A DNA stretch of 64,000 nucleotides from Planomicrobium sp. CPCC 101079 (GCF_007859275.1 NZ_VOHC01000028.1:1-64000); one strand, 5' to 3'; counted from the first letter of the stretch, positions 52,683-62,390 are shown. Numbers and translations are program-made. Notes: a model not told the origin generated them from the sequence alone.

Positions 52683-55049
52683 TTATTCCGGCGATAAGAT
52701 TAATGTCGACCCTTTCGCATCTCCGGTCAGCACGGTTTCATGGTATCTTCCTTCCACCCAATCATCAACTTGATCATGAAAATAAGCTGATTTCATATGG
52801 CCGCTCTGCCCAGGCCCAACGATATGGTAAGCGCTGGACAAATCGCTCAAATCAGCAACAAAGCGCCAAGAAGCGCCGTGGTCGACATTGCCTTCTGCAT
52901 CCGAAGCTGCTGCTTGGACCGTAATATTCGATCCGCCAATTGGAACGGGCGCCGGGTTTAAAAATTGCGCAAAAACCGGCGATGCGCCTGCCAAAGGATG
53001 GGGGAACGTCAATTGATGAGTCTCTCCCCATTTCCAGTCCTCGTAATCATTTCCAAACTCTTCTTCTATTTGAGCTATACTTTCGGCAAATGCATCTGTC
53101 AGCCATTTGCCTACTCCTCCGTACTCCGACACCCACGCCCCTCCTCGTCCAGCGAAAGCATCGCGCATCATTTGGTCGGTAATGTGATTTTTTCCTGGCA
53201 GCATGCTGAACACATCTTCCGGAAATTCATCAGCAAGCAGCGTGACTGGCAATTGCTTGATCCATTGATGGAAAATGAGAGGCTCCGCTTGGTCCAGGCC
53301 ATCCGCTTGATCCCACTCTTCAAGCATACTGAGCAGTTCATCAAAATTATCAGTTTCACTCCGTACAGCCGCAATCATTTTCTCCAAGAATTCGGCGGCA
53401 TATAAATTCTTCTGGTCCATTTGCAGCGCCATCATATCTTCTTTTGTCAAATTGTCCGATGATTCAAGCACTTCCGCTATCCGTTCATAACGGTAGGGCT
53501 GCGCCCAAAAATCCGTGATGTGGTATTTATACGTGTCGTCCACCACTTTGTTGTTCGCGGTAGCGATAAATCCACTTTCCGGATTGACGGCGCGCGGCAA
53601 TTCGCCAAATGGCACATATCCTTCCCATCCATACTCCGCTGAATCTCCAGGGACCGGCAGTTGGCCATCTCCCATCTTCCGGATCGGAATCCGTCCATTT
53701 GCTTTATAGGCAATGGTGCCATCCGTTGAAGCGAATACAAAGTTTTGCGCCGGTGCCTGAAAGTCTTCCAGCGCTGTTTCAAACTCTTCCCAGTTTGATG
53801 CTTTGTTGAAACCGAGAATCGCCTGAAGCTCCAATGTCGGCTCAAGCGCTGTCCATTGCATCGAGAACAAGGCGCCCGGATCTTCTTCTTCGTACAAGAC
53901 GTTTGAAATGATCGGACCATGGCGTGTAACGACCACTTCAAACTCTTCCGTCTTGCCGTCTTTTACTTTGATCGGTTCATTGCGGACTTCCGCTTGCTCC
54001 CAGTTGCCTTCGTATAAAAACTGATGGGCATCTTTCGGATTCGGCGTTTCGATATACAAATCCTGGACATCCGGCCCGACATTCGTCACGCCCCAGGCTA
54101 TTTTTTCATTATGGCCTAAGATGATGCCAGGAATTCCCGCGAAAATAACGCCGCTGACATTTTGTTTTGGCGATTCTAAATGCATTTGGTACCAAATCGA
54201 CGGTGTACTGAGTCCAAGATGCGGATCATCTGCCAACAGCGGCTTTCCACTTTCCGTTTTATCTCCAGATACAACCCAATTGTTGCTGCCATTGAATTCC
54301 GGCGGAATAACAGAACTATCAAAATCCCCCGCCACTTTCACCTTTTGTTTTAAATTTGCTTCAATAATCGATGGCGCGTTTTCCGGATAGTCAATAAACA
54401 ACTCCCGCGCCTTGTTTTCCGAAAACTCATTTAAGGCCCAGTGCCGTATAGCGAGCGTCGACCAATTTCCTCCAAGGTCATATGCCATGTATTTGCCGAT
54501 AGCCAGTGAATCGGTCGGCGACCAATCCTCCGGTTCGTAGCCGAGCAGTGCAAATTCAAAACTCAGCGTCCCTTCTGCTTTCGCTTCTTTTATGTACGCA
54601 TTTACGCCTTCCGCATACCATTCGAGCACTTGTTTCGCTTCCTCATTATACCCATCCCATGATTTTTCAGCTGCATTCCGCAAACCGAACGCCCGAAAAA
54701 ACTTATCGGTATCGACTGCGGCATCTCCGACCACTTCCGCCAAACGCCCGCTTGCCTGCCTACGCGATAAATCCATTTGAAACATGCGGTCTTGGGCTTG
54801 TACGTAACCTTGCGCACGGTACAAATCCGCATCTGTCCCTGCTTTAATATGCGGCACACCGATTTCATCTCTTATAACGCTCACTCGATCATCCAAAATA
54901 CTGACTGCCGTTTCACCTTCAATTCTCGGTTTCGATTTATTTATGAAAACGTTTACAAAAATCAATGCAATAATAGCGAGAACTACTAGCGCACCGACAA
55001 CCCCTAACATCCACCTTAGCTTTGACCCTTTTCTTACCTGCTCCGGCAC
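52683..55049 (-). CDS. Penicillin acylase family N-terminal nucleophile hydrolase
   Basis: 788 residues. N-terminal membrane anchor (about 10-35), alpha chain (PHIKAGTDADLYRAQGYVQA), then the self-cleavage site with the catalytic serine in FNGSNNWVVSG, beta chain with the oxyanion Asn (TANNKVV). Processes an amide substrate outside the cell; acyl-homoserine lactones or penicillins are possible, the real one is unknown. GTG start seven bases after GGAGG; upstream ATGs lack a site. Probably co-transcribed with crcB. Confidence 0.92.
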   Translation of the reverse strand: MPEQVRKGSKLRWMLGVVGALVVLAIIALIFVNVFINKSKPRIEGETAVSILDDRVSVIRDEIGVPHIKAGTDADLYRAQGYVQAQDRMFQMDLSRRQASGRLAEVVGDAAVDTDKFFRAFGLRNAAEKSWDGYNEEAKQVLEWYAEGVNAYIKEAKAEGTLSFEFALLGYEPEDWSPTDSLAIGKYMAYDLGGNWSTLAIRHWALNEFSENKARELFIDYPENAPSIIEANLKQKVKVAGDFDSSVIPPEFNGSNNWVVSGDKTESGKPLLADDPHLGLSTPSIWYQMHLESPKQNVSGVIFAGIPGIILGHNEKIAWGVTNVGPDVQDLYIETPNPKDAHQFLYEGNWEQAEVRNEPIKVKDGKTEEFEVVVTRHGPIISNVLYEEEDPGALFSMQWTALEPTLELQAILGFNKASNWEEFETALEDFQAPAQNFVFASTDGTIAYKANGRIPIRKMGDGQLPVPGDSAEYGWEGYVPFGELPRAVNPESGFIATANNKVVDDTYKYHITDFWAQPYRYERIAEVLESSDNLTKEDMMALQMDQKNLYAAEFLEKMIAAVRSETDNFDELLSMLEEWDQADGLDQAEPLIFHQWIKQLPVTLLADEFPEDVFSMLPGKNHITDQMMRDAFAGRGGAWVSEYGGVGKWLTDAFAESIAQIEEEFGNDYEDWKWGETHQLTFPHPLAGASPVFAQFLNPAPVPIGGSNITVQAAASDAEGNVDHGASWRFVADLSDLSSAYHIVGPGQSGHMKSAYFHDQVDDWVEGRYHETVLTGDAKGSTLILSPE

Positions 55050-55120
55050 CAAAGTCCCTCCTTTTTTCCTTATATGGTATTTCATTCGACTGCAGCCGAA
55101 AAAAATCCTCTTCATCAAAA

Positions 55121-55143
55121 CAAAAACCCGCTGGCAGCGGGTT
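55121..55143 (-). terminator. Terminator after the CPA1 antiporter gene
   Basis: AACCCGCT/AGCGGGTT stem with TTTTTGTTTTG on the reverse strand, overlapping the antiporter stop codon. Confidence 0.82.
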
Positions 55144-56617
55144 AGTTGGCTATATCTTCTTCTCCAAGCACCATCTTTACTTTGGCCACTTGTTTTTTCT
55201 CTGCCAGAACGTACAAAACATCTCCAACTTTCAGTTTCGTTTTTCCAGTTGGCATGACCAGTTTTCCAGACCGGATGATGGCGCTGATAACTGTTTGTCT
55301 CGGCAGGCCGATGGTCTGGACGAGCTGGCCGGCAAATGGAGATTTTGCTGTTAGTTCGATTTCCAGCATCTCGGCATTAGCCCGGTCCATTGACACCAGC
55401 TCCAAAGAATGGATGCGTTTTGGTTGTGGGCGCCCGTTAAGCGCTAACTTCCTTGCCATAAAAGGAATAGTCGAACCTTGGAACAAGGCCGATGTGATGA
55501 CGATAAAGAACACGATATTAAAGAACAAGAAGCTGTTGTCCACGCCTGCTAACAGTGGAAAAGTGGCAAGGACAATCGGCACGGCACCTCTTAATCCCGC
55601 CCACGAAAGGAAGATTTTTTCTTTTACAGAGTAATCGAAGAAAATGGTCGAAACAAAAACCGCAATCGGACGTGCTACAAGAAGCAGCACAAGCGATAAG
55701 ACAAGTCCTCTCCAAATCAAATCCCAATCGGCCAGCTGGCTTGGGAAAACGAGTAATCCAAGCATGACGAACATGAGAATCTGCATGAGCCACGCGACTC
55801 CTTCATGGAAACTGATAATCGAATAGCTCTGTGTCAATTCCCGTGTCCCCATCACAAGCGCTGCAAGATAGACTGCCAGCAATCCGCTGCCATGGAGTGT
55901 CGCAGCAAAGCTATAGATGAAGATGGCAAACCCCGCAGATAACACGGCATACAAACCAGGAGCGTCCAAACTGCTGTGGTTGATCGCCCATACTGCCACA
56001 AATCCCATTCCTATACCAATAACAGCCCCGATTCCCATTTCCAAAACAAAATCTCCGACCAATTGCCCGACAGATGAATCAGGTGCCTCGATCAAATGAA
56101 TAAAAGCAATAGTCAAAAACATCGCCATCGGATCATTGGTCCCAGACTCTGCTTCTAGCGTAGAAGAGATTTTGGATTTGATGTTTTGGCCGGCAAGAAC
56201 TGAAAACACCGCCGCGGCATCAGTAGAGCCCACAATGGAACCCAGCAAAAAAGCTTCAACCCAATTGATTTCTAAAATATAATAAGCCGTTACGGCGACA
56301 ATTGATGTCGTAATGACTACTCCGACCGTCGCTAAAACAAGTGAACCGCCAAGCACTGGCCGAATGTGTTTCCAGCTTGCTTGCAATCCACCTTCGAACA
56401 AGATGAAAATCAATGCGACAATGCCGACCAATTGGGCAATTTCTGCATTTGAGAAATAGATCAACCCTGAAACATCGCTTCCTAAGGACATTCCGATAAT
56501 CATGAAGAGAACGAGGGAAGGAACACCGGCGCGTGAAGAGACTTTTGTCATGAGTACACCGGCTAAGAGGAAAATACCGCCAATTAAAATGATGCCGTTT
56601 GTCGAAAAGTCTATCAT
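55142..56617 (-). CDS. CPA1 cation/proton antiporter with TrkA-C domain
   Basis: 491 residues. About 12-13 membrane helices (LVLFMIIGMSLGSDVSG, GSTDAAAVFSVLAG with the transport Asp, WAGLRGAVPIVLATFP) and a C-terminal TrkA-C domain (~400-480) typical of NhaP2/CvrA potassium/proton antiporters. Preceded by GGAGGGG. Between murB and penicillin acylase. Confidence 0.92.
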   Translation of the reverse strand: MIDFSTNGIILIGGIFLLAGVLMTKVSSRAGVPSLVLFMIIGMSLGSDVSGLIYFSNAEIAQLVGIVALIFILFEGGLQASWKHIRPVLGGSLVLATVGVVITTSIVAVTAYYILEINWVEAFLLGSIVGSTDAAAVFSVLAGQNIKSKISSTLEAESGTNDPMAMFLTIAFIHLIEAPDSSVGQLVGDFVLEMGIGAVIGIGMGFVAVWAINHSSLDAPGLYAVLSAGFAIFIYSFAATLHGSGLLAVYLAALVMGTRELTQSYSIISFHEGVAWLMQILMFVMLGLLVFPSQLADWDLIWRGLVLSLVLLLVARPIAVFVSTIFFDYSVKEKIFLSWAGLRGAVPIVLATFPLLAGVDNSFLFFNIVFFIVITSALFQGSTIPFMARKLALNGRPQPKRIHSLELVSMDRANAEMLEIELTAKSPFAGQLVQTIGLPRQTVISAIIRSGKLVMPTGKTKLKVGDVLYVLAEKKQVAKVKMVLGEEDIAN

Positions 56618-56665
56618 CCTTTCCCCTCCACCTCTTTTGAATAGCCCAATTATAACATAGACATT

Positions 56666-56707
56666 TTAAAAAAATAAAAGCGATGCCTCTAGTAACGGGC
56701 ATCGCTT
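56666..56707 (-). terminator. Terminator after murB
   Basis: AAGCGATGCC/GGCATCGCTT stem with a long T run on the reverse strand. Confidence 0.9.
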
Positions 56708-56712
56708 CTATA

Positions 56713-57630
56713 TTATGCTAAATCTTCTCCGACAATTTTCACCTCTAGCTCAAGGTCAATACCGAACTTCTCACGGACTGCTGACTTAACCATTTCAATT
56801 GTCTGGATATAGTCATTTGCTGTAGCGTTGTTTTTGTTGACGATAAACCCTGCATGTTTTGTGGAAACTTCCGCTCCGCCAAACCCTTTGCCCTGAAGAC
56901 CGCTTTCTTGGATCAGCTTGCCCGCAAAATTCCCAGGCGGGCGCTTGAACACACTGCCAGCCGAAGGAAATTCCAAAGGCTGTTTGGATTCTCTTTGGTA
57001 AGTGAGTTCGCTCATTTTCGCATCGATTATACTTTGCTTGCCGACCTCCAAGTCGAATTCAGCAGACAAAACATAATAGCCTTTTTTCGTAATGACACTT
57101 TTTCGGTAACTTAAAGCCAATTCTTCTTTGGATAATACGAGTTTTTTACCTTCACGGGTTAAAACAGTCGCCTGCCGTATGACGTCTTTGATCTCCCCGC
57201 CATACGCGCCTGCATTCATTGCCAATGCACCGCCGATTGAACCTGGAATGCCGCAAGCGAATTCCATACCCGTAAGCCGCTGCTTTGCTGCTGCCTTGGA
57301 TACTTCTTTTATGTGCGCTCCGCCTTGGGCATAGACGCTAACACCATCAATGCGGATAGCCTGGAGGCTTTTCAGATTAAGAACAATGCCTCTGACCCCT
57401 CCGTCACGCACGACCATATTCGATCCATTTCCAAGAAGCAAAAGCGGTATATTATTTTCATATGCATATTTAACTGTCGCAGCAGTTTCATCTTCAGTCT
57501 TTGGTGTTACAAAAATATCAGCTGGCCCACCCATTCGCGTTAACGTATGCAGGTGTAGCGGCTCATCGATTTTCACCTGTTGTTCAGGCAAAAAACGGCA
57601 TAAATCTTCTAGCCATCTTTCTTTCGTCAT
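56713..57630 (-). CDS. murB: UDP-N-acetylenolpyruvoylglucosamine reductase
   Basis: 305 residues, type IIb MurB. FAD-binding LLLGNGSNMVV and GIPGSIGGALAMNAGAYGGE, catalytic serine in PSAGSVFKRP and the terminal KHAGFIVNKNNATA. Second committed step of peptidoglycan synthesis. Own promoter upstream. Confidence 0.96.
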   Translation of the reverse strand: MTKERWLEDLCRFLPEQQVKIDEPLHLHTLTRMGGPADIFVTPKTEDETAATVKYAYENNIPLLLLGNGSNMVVRDGGVRGIVLNLKSLQAIRIDGVSVYAQGGAHIKEVSKAAAKQRLTGMEFACGIPGSIGGALAMNAGAYGGEIKDVIRQATVLTREGKKLVLSKEELALSYRKSVITKKGYYVLSAEFDLEVGKQSIIDAKMSELTYQRESKQPLEFPSAGSVFKRPPGNFAGKLIQESGLQGKGFGGAEVSTKHAGFIVNKNNATANDYIQTIEMVKSAVREKFGIDLELEVKIVGEDLA

Positions 57631-57667
57631 CTAGAGCAAATCCCTTCTAATTCTTTTCGCTTCTATT

Positions 57668-57696
57668 AGTATCCGATGTTCGGGACTGTTTGACAA
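57668..57696 (-). promoter_or_regulatory. Promoter of murB
   Basis: Reverse strand TTGTCA, 17 bases, GATACT. A direct repeat CCGATGTTC lies at 57673-57681 and 57705-57713, around the -35. Confidence 0.65.
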
Positions 57697-57738
57697 GCTA
57701 TATCCCGATGTTCCGTTCTAAAGTCATATAAAAAAATA

Positions 57739-57754
57739 ATCTCGAATTCGAGAG
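57739..57754. promoter_or_regulatory. MhqR-type operator before yceI
   Basis: ATCTCGAATTCGAGAG, perfect CTCGAATTCGAG core, about 18 bases before the yceI -35 box. Confidence 0.65.
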
Positions 57755-57771
57755 TTTTTAATTAAAACTTA

Positions 57772-57800
57772 TTGACACTGAGATAGTTGCTGGTTATAGT
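57772..57800 (+). promoter_or_regulatory. SigA promoter of yceI
   Basis: TTGACA, 17 bases, TATAGT, about 35 bases before the start codon. Confidence 0.85.
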
Positions 57801-57835
57801 TATAACAGAACATTAAATCTTAGGAGGCAATACTC

Positions 57836-58357
57836 ATGAAAAAATGGACAGTAGATGCAGCACACTCAGAAGTTGGTTTTTCCGTAAAGCACATGATGAT
57901 TTCAAAAGTCAAAGGCTCTTTCGGTGCTTATGATGCAACAGTTGAAGCAAACGAAGAAGATCTTCAAGGCGCTTTGATCGATTTCAAAATCGACGTGGCA
58001 AGCATTAACACAAACAATGCAGACCGCGATGCTCACTTGCGTGGCGCTGATTTCTTTGACGCTGAAGAATTTCCATACATTACATTCAAAGCAAGCGACA
58101 TCGTGAAAAAAGGCGACGAATATGAGCTGACTGGCGATCTTACAATGAAAGGCATTACGCGCCCAGCTACTTTCGAAGTAGAATACGGCGGCAAAGGCAC
58201 GAACCCATGGGGCCAAGAAGTAGTAGCATTCAATGCTGAAGGAAAAGTGAACCGCAAAGATTTCGGCCTTACTTGGAACCAAGCTTTGGAAACAGGCGGC
58301 GTATTAGTCGGCGAAGACATCAAGATCTCTCTAGACCTACAAGCAACACCTGCTTAA
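57836..58357 (+). CDS. YceI family polyisoprenoid-binding protein
   Basis: 173 residues, lipocalin-like beta barrel: start WTVDAAHSEVGFSVKHM, DRDAHLRGADFFDAEEFPYI and GDLTMKGITRPATFEVE. No signal peptide, so cytoplasmic, as in other Gram-positives. AGGAGGCAA ribosome site. In Bacillales such genes respond to quinone or acid stress; the upstream palindrome fits that. Confidence 0.93.
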   Translation: MKKWTVDAAHSEVGFSVKHMMISKVKGSFGAYDATVEANEEDLQGALIDFKIDVASINTNNADRDAHLRGADFFDAEEFPYITFKASDIVKKGDEYELTGDLTMKGITRPATFEVEYGGKGTNPWGQEVVAFNAEGKVNRKDFGLTWNQALETGGVLVGEDIKISLDLQATPA

Positions 58358-58413
58358 GTAGAAAGGCGGAACCGCCTGTTCAGCTCTGATAAACAAAAAG
58401 CGAAACACCTTAA

Positions 58414-58458
58414 ACTGTAGGAAGACCTGGAAATCCGGGAACTTCTTACAGTCTTTTT
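58414..58458 (+). terminator. Terminator after yceI
   Basis: ACTGTAGGAAG/CTTCTTACAGT stem with an inner CCTGG/CCGGG pairing, followed by CTTTTTAT. Confidence 0.78.
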
Positions 58459-58616
58459 ATGTAGTTAACAGACTTTGTTTCAACTTTTCCTACTATCATT
58501 ATATTTATAGAATATACTACTTCTTCTGATAATATGCCTGCATTTTCTAATTTATCTTTTACTTTTTCTTGTCTTTATTTCAAAAAAATATATCTGTAAA
58601 ATATAAGTCTTCCCCA

Positions 58617-58645
58617 TTGACTCACTATATCGACTGTCGTATTAT
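58617..58645 (+). promoter_or_regulatory. Promoter of the MATE gene
   Basis: TTGACT, 17 bases, TATTAT, about 50 bases before the start codon. Confidence 0.7.
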
Positions 58646-58692
58646 GGACAACGTTGTTTATTTTTTAGCTATAATAAAGGAGTACGAATCAA

Positions 58693-60048
58693 TTGATCGC
58701 AAAAGAAAATGCGAAGCAATTTACATTGCCCGCATTGACAATACCAATATTCGCTGAGCTGCTTTTAGCCATGTTGATGGGGAATGTCGACACGTTTATG
58801 CTCAGCCAATATTCAGATGATGCAGTAGCCGCAGTTGGAATAGCAAATCAGATTATCTATTTGCTGATTGTCATGTTTGGATTTATCGTCACGGGGACCA
58901 CCGTACTCATGTCTCAGGCATTGGGTGCAGGAAACAAGCAACGCGCCAGTGAATTGGCCGCTGTTTCCATTATTGCAAATTTAGGAATCGGAATCGTTTT
59001 AAGCGGCGGCATCTATCTTTTCCAAGACAAGATTCTTGAGTGGATGAATGTCAGCGGGCATGTCGCATTAGAAGCACAAAGTTATTTGACGCTCGTCGGA
59101 AGCTTCATGTTTATCCAAGCGGCTATGCTGACTCTCAGTGCAATCTTGCGCAGTCACGGCTTTACAAAAGATGCTATGTATATAAATATTGCAATGAATG
59201 TATTTCATATTTTATTGAACTATGTAGTTTTATTTGGACCGCTTGGCTTCCCTGTCTTAGGAGTTGCAGGGGTCGCTATGGGGACAACTATCAGCCGTTT
59301 GTTAGCTTTGACAGCTTTTATTTATATACTGAAAAAGCGGATAAAAGAACCGCTCGGTTTGTTTAAAGCATTCAAGTTGCCGAAAACCCACTTGAAAGAA
59401 TTGCTGCATATCGGTCTGCCTGCTGCAGCAGAACAAATCTCATACAACTTAAGCCAGTTCGTCACCATCTTCTTTATCACTACGTATATGGGAACAATGT
59501 TTGTCACTACACGCATTTATGCGTTTAATATAATGAGTTTTATCGTCCTGGGAAGCATGGCATTATCTCAAGGCACGCAAATCCTAGTCGCCCGCCATGT
59601 CGGCGCAAAAGAATACGACGATGCCTATAAGCGCTGCTTGGACAGCCTGAAATTGGCAATTGCCGTTTCGGCGGTCTTGGCAATCGCCTTCTCGCTTGTC
59701 TCAGAACCCCTGTTGTCTCTGTTCACCAATGATCCGGCCATTGTCCAAGATGCTAAAAAACTTATTTACTTGGCTATCATTTTAGAACCTGGACGTGCGA
59801 TCAATATGATGATCATTACATCTCTCCGCGCGGTTGGGGATATGAAGTTCCCCCTCATTTTCGGCACTATGTCGATGTGGGGCTTGGGTGTGGTTTTCTC
59901 TTACGTACTCGGCATCCATTTTGCTTACGGTCTTGTCGGCATTTGGATCGCTTCAATTATGGACGAGTGGGTCCGGGGAGCCATCATGTTTTATCGGTGG
60001 CGTTCAAAAGCTTGGATTGCCTATTTGGAGAACCGGCCACAGCAATAG
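58693..60048 (+). CDS. MATE family multidrug/cation exporter
   Basis: 451 residues, 12 membrane helices; two MatE repeats (MGNVDTFMLSQYSDDAVAAV; GTQILVARHVGAKEYDDA). Uses sodium or proton gradient to export drugs; substrate unknown. TTG start 11 bases after AAAGGAG. Confidence 0.92.
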   Translation: MIAKENAKQFTLPALTIPIFAELLLAMLMGNVDTFMLSQYSDDAVAAVGIANQIIYLLIVMFGFIVTGTTVLMSQALGAGNKQRASELAAVSIIANLGIGIVLSGGIYLFQDKILEWMNVSGHVALEAQSYLTLVGSFMFIQAAMLTLSAILRSHGFTKDAMYINIAMNVFHILLNYVVLFGPLGFPVLGVAGVAMGTTISRLLALTAFIYILKKRIKEPLGLFKAFKLPKTHLKELLHIGLPAAAEQISYNLSQFVTIFFITTYMGTMFVTTRIYAFNIMSFIVLGSMALSQGTQILVARHVGAKEYDDAYKRCLDSLKLAIAVSAVLAIAFSLVSEPLLSLFTNDPAIVQDAKKLIYLAIILEPGRAINMMIITSLRAVGDMKFPLIFGTMSMWGLGVVFSYVLGIHFAYGLVGIWIASIMDEWVRGAIMFYRWRSKAWIAYLENRPQQ

Positions 60049-60054
60049 AACGGC

Positions 60055-60096
60055 AAAAGGCAGCTAATCAATGTTTTGATTAGCTGCCTTTTTTTA
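60055..60096. terminator. Bidirectional terminator, 60.07 kb
   Basis: AAAAGGCAGCTAATCAA/TTGATTAGCTGCCTTTT stem with T runs, between convergent genes. Confidence 0.92.
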
Positions 60097-61644
60097 TTGA
60101 TCGCCAAGTTTGTTTAGCGGTTTTACAGCTGGCCCTTCCATGACTTCACCGGTATACGAGAACCGGGAACCATGGCATGGGCAATCCCATGAACGTTCTG
60201 CGTCGTTCCATGCAGTTTCACACCCCATATGGGTACAAGTCGTATCAACCAAATGGACTTGCCCGTATTTGTCCCGGTAGCCTCCTGCTTTTTTTGCGCC
60301 GACTTTGACTAGGCCGCCTTCATCCTTGCCTAAGCTATCGACCGTTTTGTATGGCATCTTCAGCTTGCCTTTAATCAGTTCTTTTGCTACGCCGCCGTTG
60401 TCTTTCAGGAAGCTCGCAATATCGACCGCTTTCAATTTCGGACGTGTCGGATCGTAAAGCTCTGCATAGCGGTTGGCATTCCCAAGAATCTGGTCCGACA
60501 GCAACAGCCCGGCAACCGCACCGTGTGCCATCCCCCATTTGTGGAAGCCGGTCGCGACGAGGATGTTGTCATAACCTGCCGTGACAGTTCCGATATAAGG
60601 CACTTTATCGAGCGTGGTCATATCCTGCGCGGACCAGCGGTAAGGAATGTCTTCAATGCCGAAGTGCTCTTCTCCAAATTGTTCAAGGTTGCGGTAATGC
60701 TGCATCATTTCTGTTTTGCTTTTTCCTGTCGGATGCCCGTCTCCACCGATCAGCAAAAGCTTTTCACCGTCATCGGTAGTTGCATAGCGCAATGAACGCG
60801 ACGGCATATCAACACTGACATACATATCGTTTGGAATTGGGCCGTTCGTCCGAACACCGATAACATAGGAGCGGGTAATGTTCATGCGTGCAAAATAAAA
60901 GCCGTCCGAGTCATTGAAAGGATAATGGGTCGCAACAATCACCTTGTTGCATGATAAATGGGACATGTTTTCTGTCTGGATGACCGGGTCGTTTTTCTTT
61001 AAAATCTTCACCGCGCGCGTTTTTTCATAAATTTTTCCGCCAAGCCGCTCAATTTCATGCACCAAGCCTGTCAGAAATTTAACCGGATGGAACTGTGCTT
61101 GGTTGCGCATAATAATTGCTTGCTCGACTTCATAAGGGAGCTCGACTTCATCTTTTGCCAAACCGCCATCGATTCCTAACTGCCGATAAGCTTCCCCTTC
61201 TTTTTCAATAAGCTTGGCCCCGATTTTCGACTGGGAGTAGACGAACGCGTTTTGATGCGAGAAATCACAGTCGATATTCAAATCAGCAGCGGTTTGTTTG
61301 ATCCAGTCCAAGCCTTCAAGATTCGCTTCATAGTACAAGCGTGCTTTTTCTTCACCCATAATCTTGATCAAAGGATAATAAAACAGGCCATGCTGCGCTG
61401 TGATTTTTGCGGTTGTGTTCCCTGTCACTCCATCCATTAATCTTCCGGCATCAATCAAAGTAACTTTTCTTCCTGCTTTTGCTAACAGATAAGCACTGAT
61501 AATTCCAGTGATTCCGCCACCCACTACAGCAATATCGGTTGATTCATTTTCCTGCAGCGCCGGAAATTTCGGTAGGTCTTTGACATCTCGCCAGTACGAT
61601 TTTGGAAACTCCGGGACCCGGCTAGTGTTTTCCTCTTTTAACAT
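60094..61644 (-). CDS. FAD oxidoreductase with C-terminal Rieske domain (YhfW-like)
   Basis: 516 residues. N-terminal DAO-type FAD motif IAVVGGGITGIISAYLLAKA; C-terminal Rieske cluster ligands CTHMG (Cys-His) and CPCHGS (Cys-His). Same layout as B. subtilis YhfW. Probably an amine or betaine oxidase-like enzyme, substrate unknown. Start at MLKEENTS after AGGAGGCAG. A candidate SigB promoter lies about 30 bases upstream. Confidence 0.92.
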   Translation of the reverse strand: MLKEENTSRVPEFPKSYWRDVKDLPKFPALQENESTDIAVVGGGITGIISAYLLAKAGRKVTLIDAGRLMDGVTGNTTAKITAQHGLFYYPLIKIMGEEKARLYYEANLEGLDWIKQTAADLNIDCDFSHQNAFVYSQSKIGAKLIEKEGEAYRQLGIDGGLAKDEVELPYEVEQAIIMRNQAQFHPVKFLTGLVHEIERLGGKIYEKTRAVKILKKNDPVIQTENMSHLSCNKVIVATHYPFNDSDGFYFARMNITRSYVIGVRTNGPIPNDMYVSVDMPSRSLRYATTDDGEKLLLIGGDGHPTGKSKTEMMQHYRNLEQFGEEHFGIEDIPYRWSAQDMTTLDKVPYIGTVTAGYDNILVATGFHKWGMAHGAVAGLLLSDQILGNANRYAELYDPTRPKLKAVDIASFLKDNGGVAKELIKGKLKMPYKTVDSLGKDEGGLVKVGAKKAGGYRDKYGQVHLVDTTCTHMGCETAWNDAERSWDCPCHGSRFSYTGEVMEGPAVKPLNKLGDQ

Positions 61645-61677
61645 ACTCTGCCTCCTCATAACCGTTTTATAAGATAT

Positions 61678-61702
61678 CTACCCTTTCATGCTAATTTTAA
61701 TC
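61678..61702 (-). promoter_or_regulatory. Candidate SigB promoter of the Rieske gene
   Basis: Reverse strand GATTAA, 13 bases, GGGTAG: full -35 (GWTTRA) and five of six at -10. Confidence 0.6.
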
Positions 61703-61750
61703 AATAAAGTAAGCCCAAAAGCGAAGATACGCTTTTGGGCTTACTTTATT
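61703..61750 (-). terminator. Terminator after azoR
   Basis: Perfect 21-bp stem (arms 61703-61723 and 61730-61750; core AAGCCCAAAAGCG) with a six-base loop. Confidence 0.88.
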
Positions 61751-61760
61751 ATATAAAATA

Positions 61761-62390
61761 TTACGCTTTAATGCCTTGAAGTTGGCGGGCTGCTTCTTTT
61801 ACGCGTTCCATGCCTTCTTCAATGATTGAAGGGGCAGCATTAGGATCAAGGGCATGGCCTTCGATGATAACTTCGTTGATATCTTGGATGCCAAAGAAGT
61901 TCATGATGTTGCGGACGTACGTAACGCTCATTTCAGCCGGTGCCATTTCTGGAGTGGAATAAATGCCTCCACGTGCATTCAAGATGATGACTTTTTTATC
62001 CGGCACAAGGCCAACTGGACCATTTTCAGTATATTTGAACGTAACGCCTGCACGATAAATATAATCGATGAAAGTTTGAAGTGCCGCTGGAATTGTCATG
62101 TTCCACAACGGGAAGGCAAATACAACGACATCCGCTTCCATGAAAGCATCCATTGCTTTAGCAGAAGCAGTCAGAATGCGCTGCTCTACTTCGGTCATTG
62201 CTTCAGCTTGAGCTGATTTCTGCATTGCATCGAAAAAGTCTTGCCCGAAGTAGGGCATATCTTCTTTAAAGACATCAAATGTTGTAACATTTACGTCTGT
62301 TCCCATTTCATTCATAAATACTTCATACATTTTACTAGAAACGCCTTCAGTTGCAGGACGGTTGTTTGCTTTTACTACTAGTACATTCAT
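61761..62390 (-). CDS. azoR: FMN-dependent NADH-azoreductase
   Basis: 209 residues, flavodoxin-like fold: VVFAFPLWNMTIPAALQTFI, GPVGLVPDKKVIILNARGG. Close to B. subtilis AzoR2, which reduces quinones and azo dyes and is repressed by MhqR. An MhqR-type palindrome lies about 35 bases upstream. Confidence 0.94.
   Translation of the reverse strand: MNVLVVKANNRPATEGVSSKMYEVFMNEMGTDVNVTTFDVFKEDMPYFGQDFFDAMQKSAQAEAMTEVEQRILTASAKAMDAFMEADVVVFAFPLWNMTIPAALQTFIDYIYRAGVTFKYTENGPVGLVPDKKVIILNARGGIYSTPEMAPAEMSVTYVRNIMNFFGIQDINEVIIEGHALDPNAAPSIIEEGMERVKEAARQLQGIKA

Larger units (their letters stand above)
58361..58692 (+). other. Intergenic region between yceI and the MATE gene
   Basis: Holds a small AGGCGG/CCGCCT hairpin just after yceI, the main terminator and the MATE promoter, listed separately. 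No gene seen. Confidence 0.6.
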
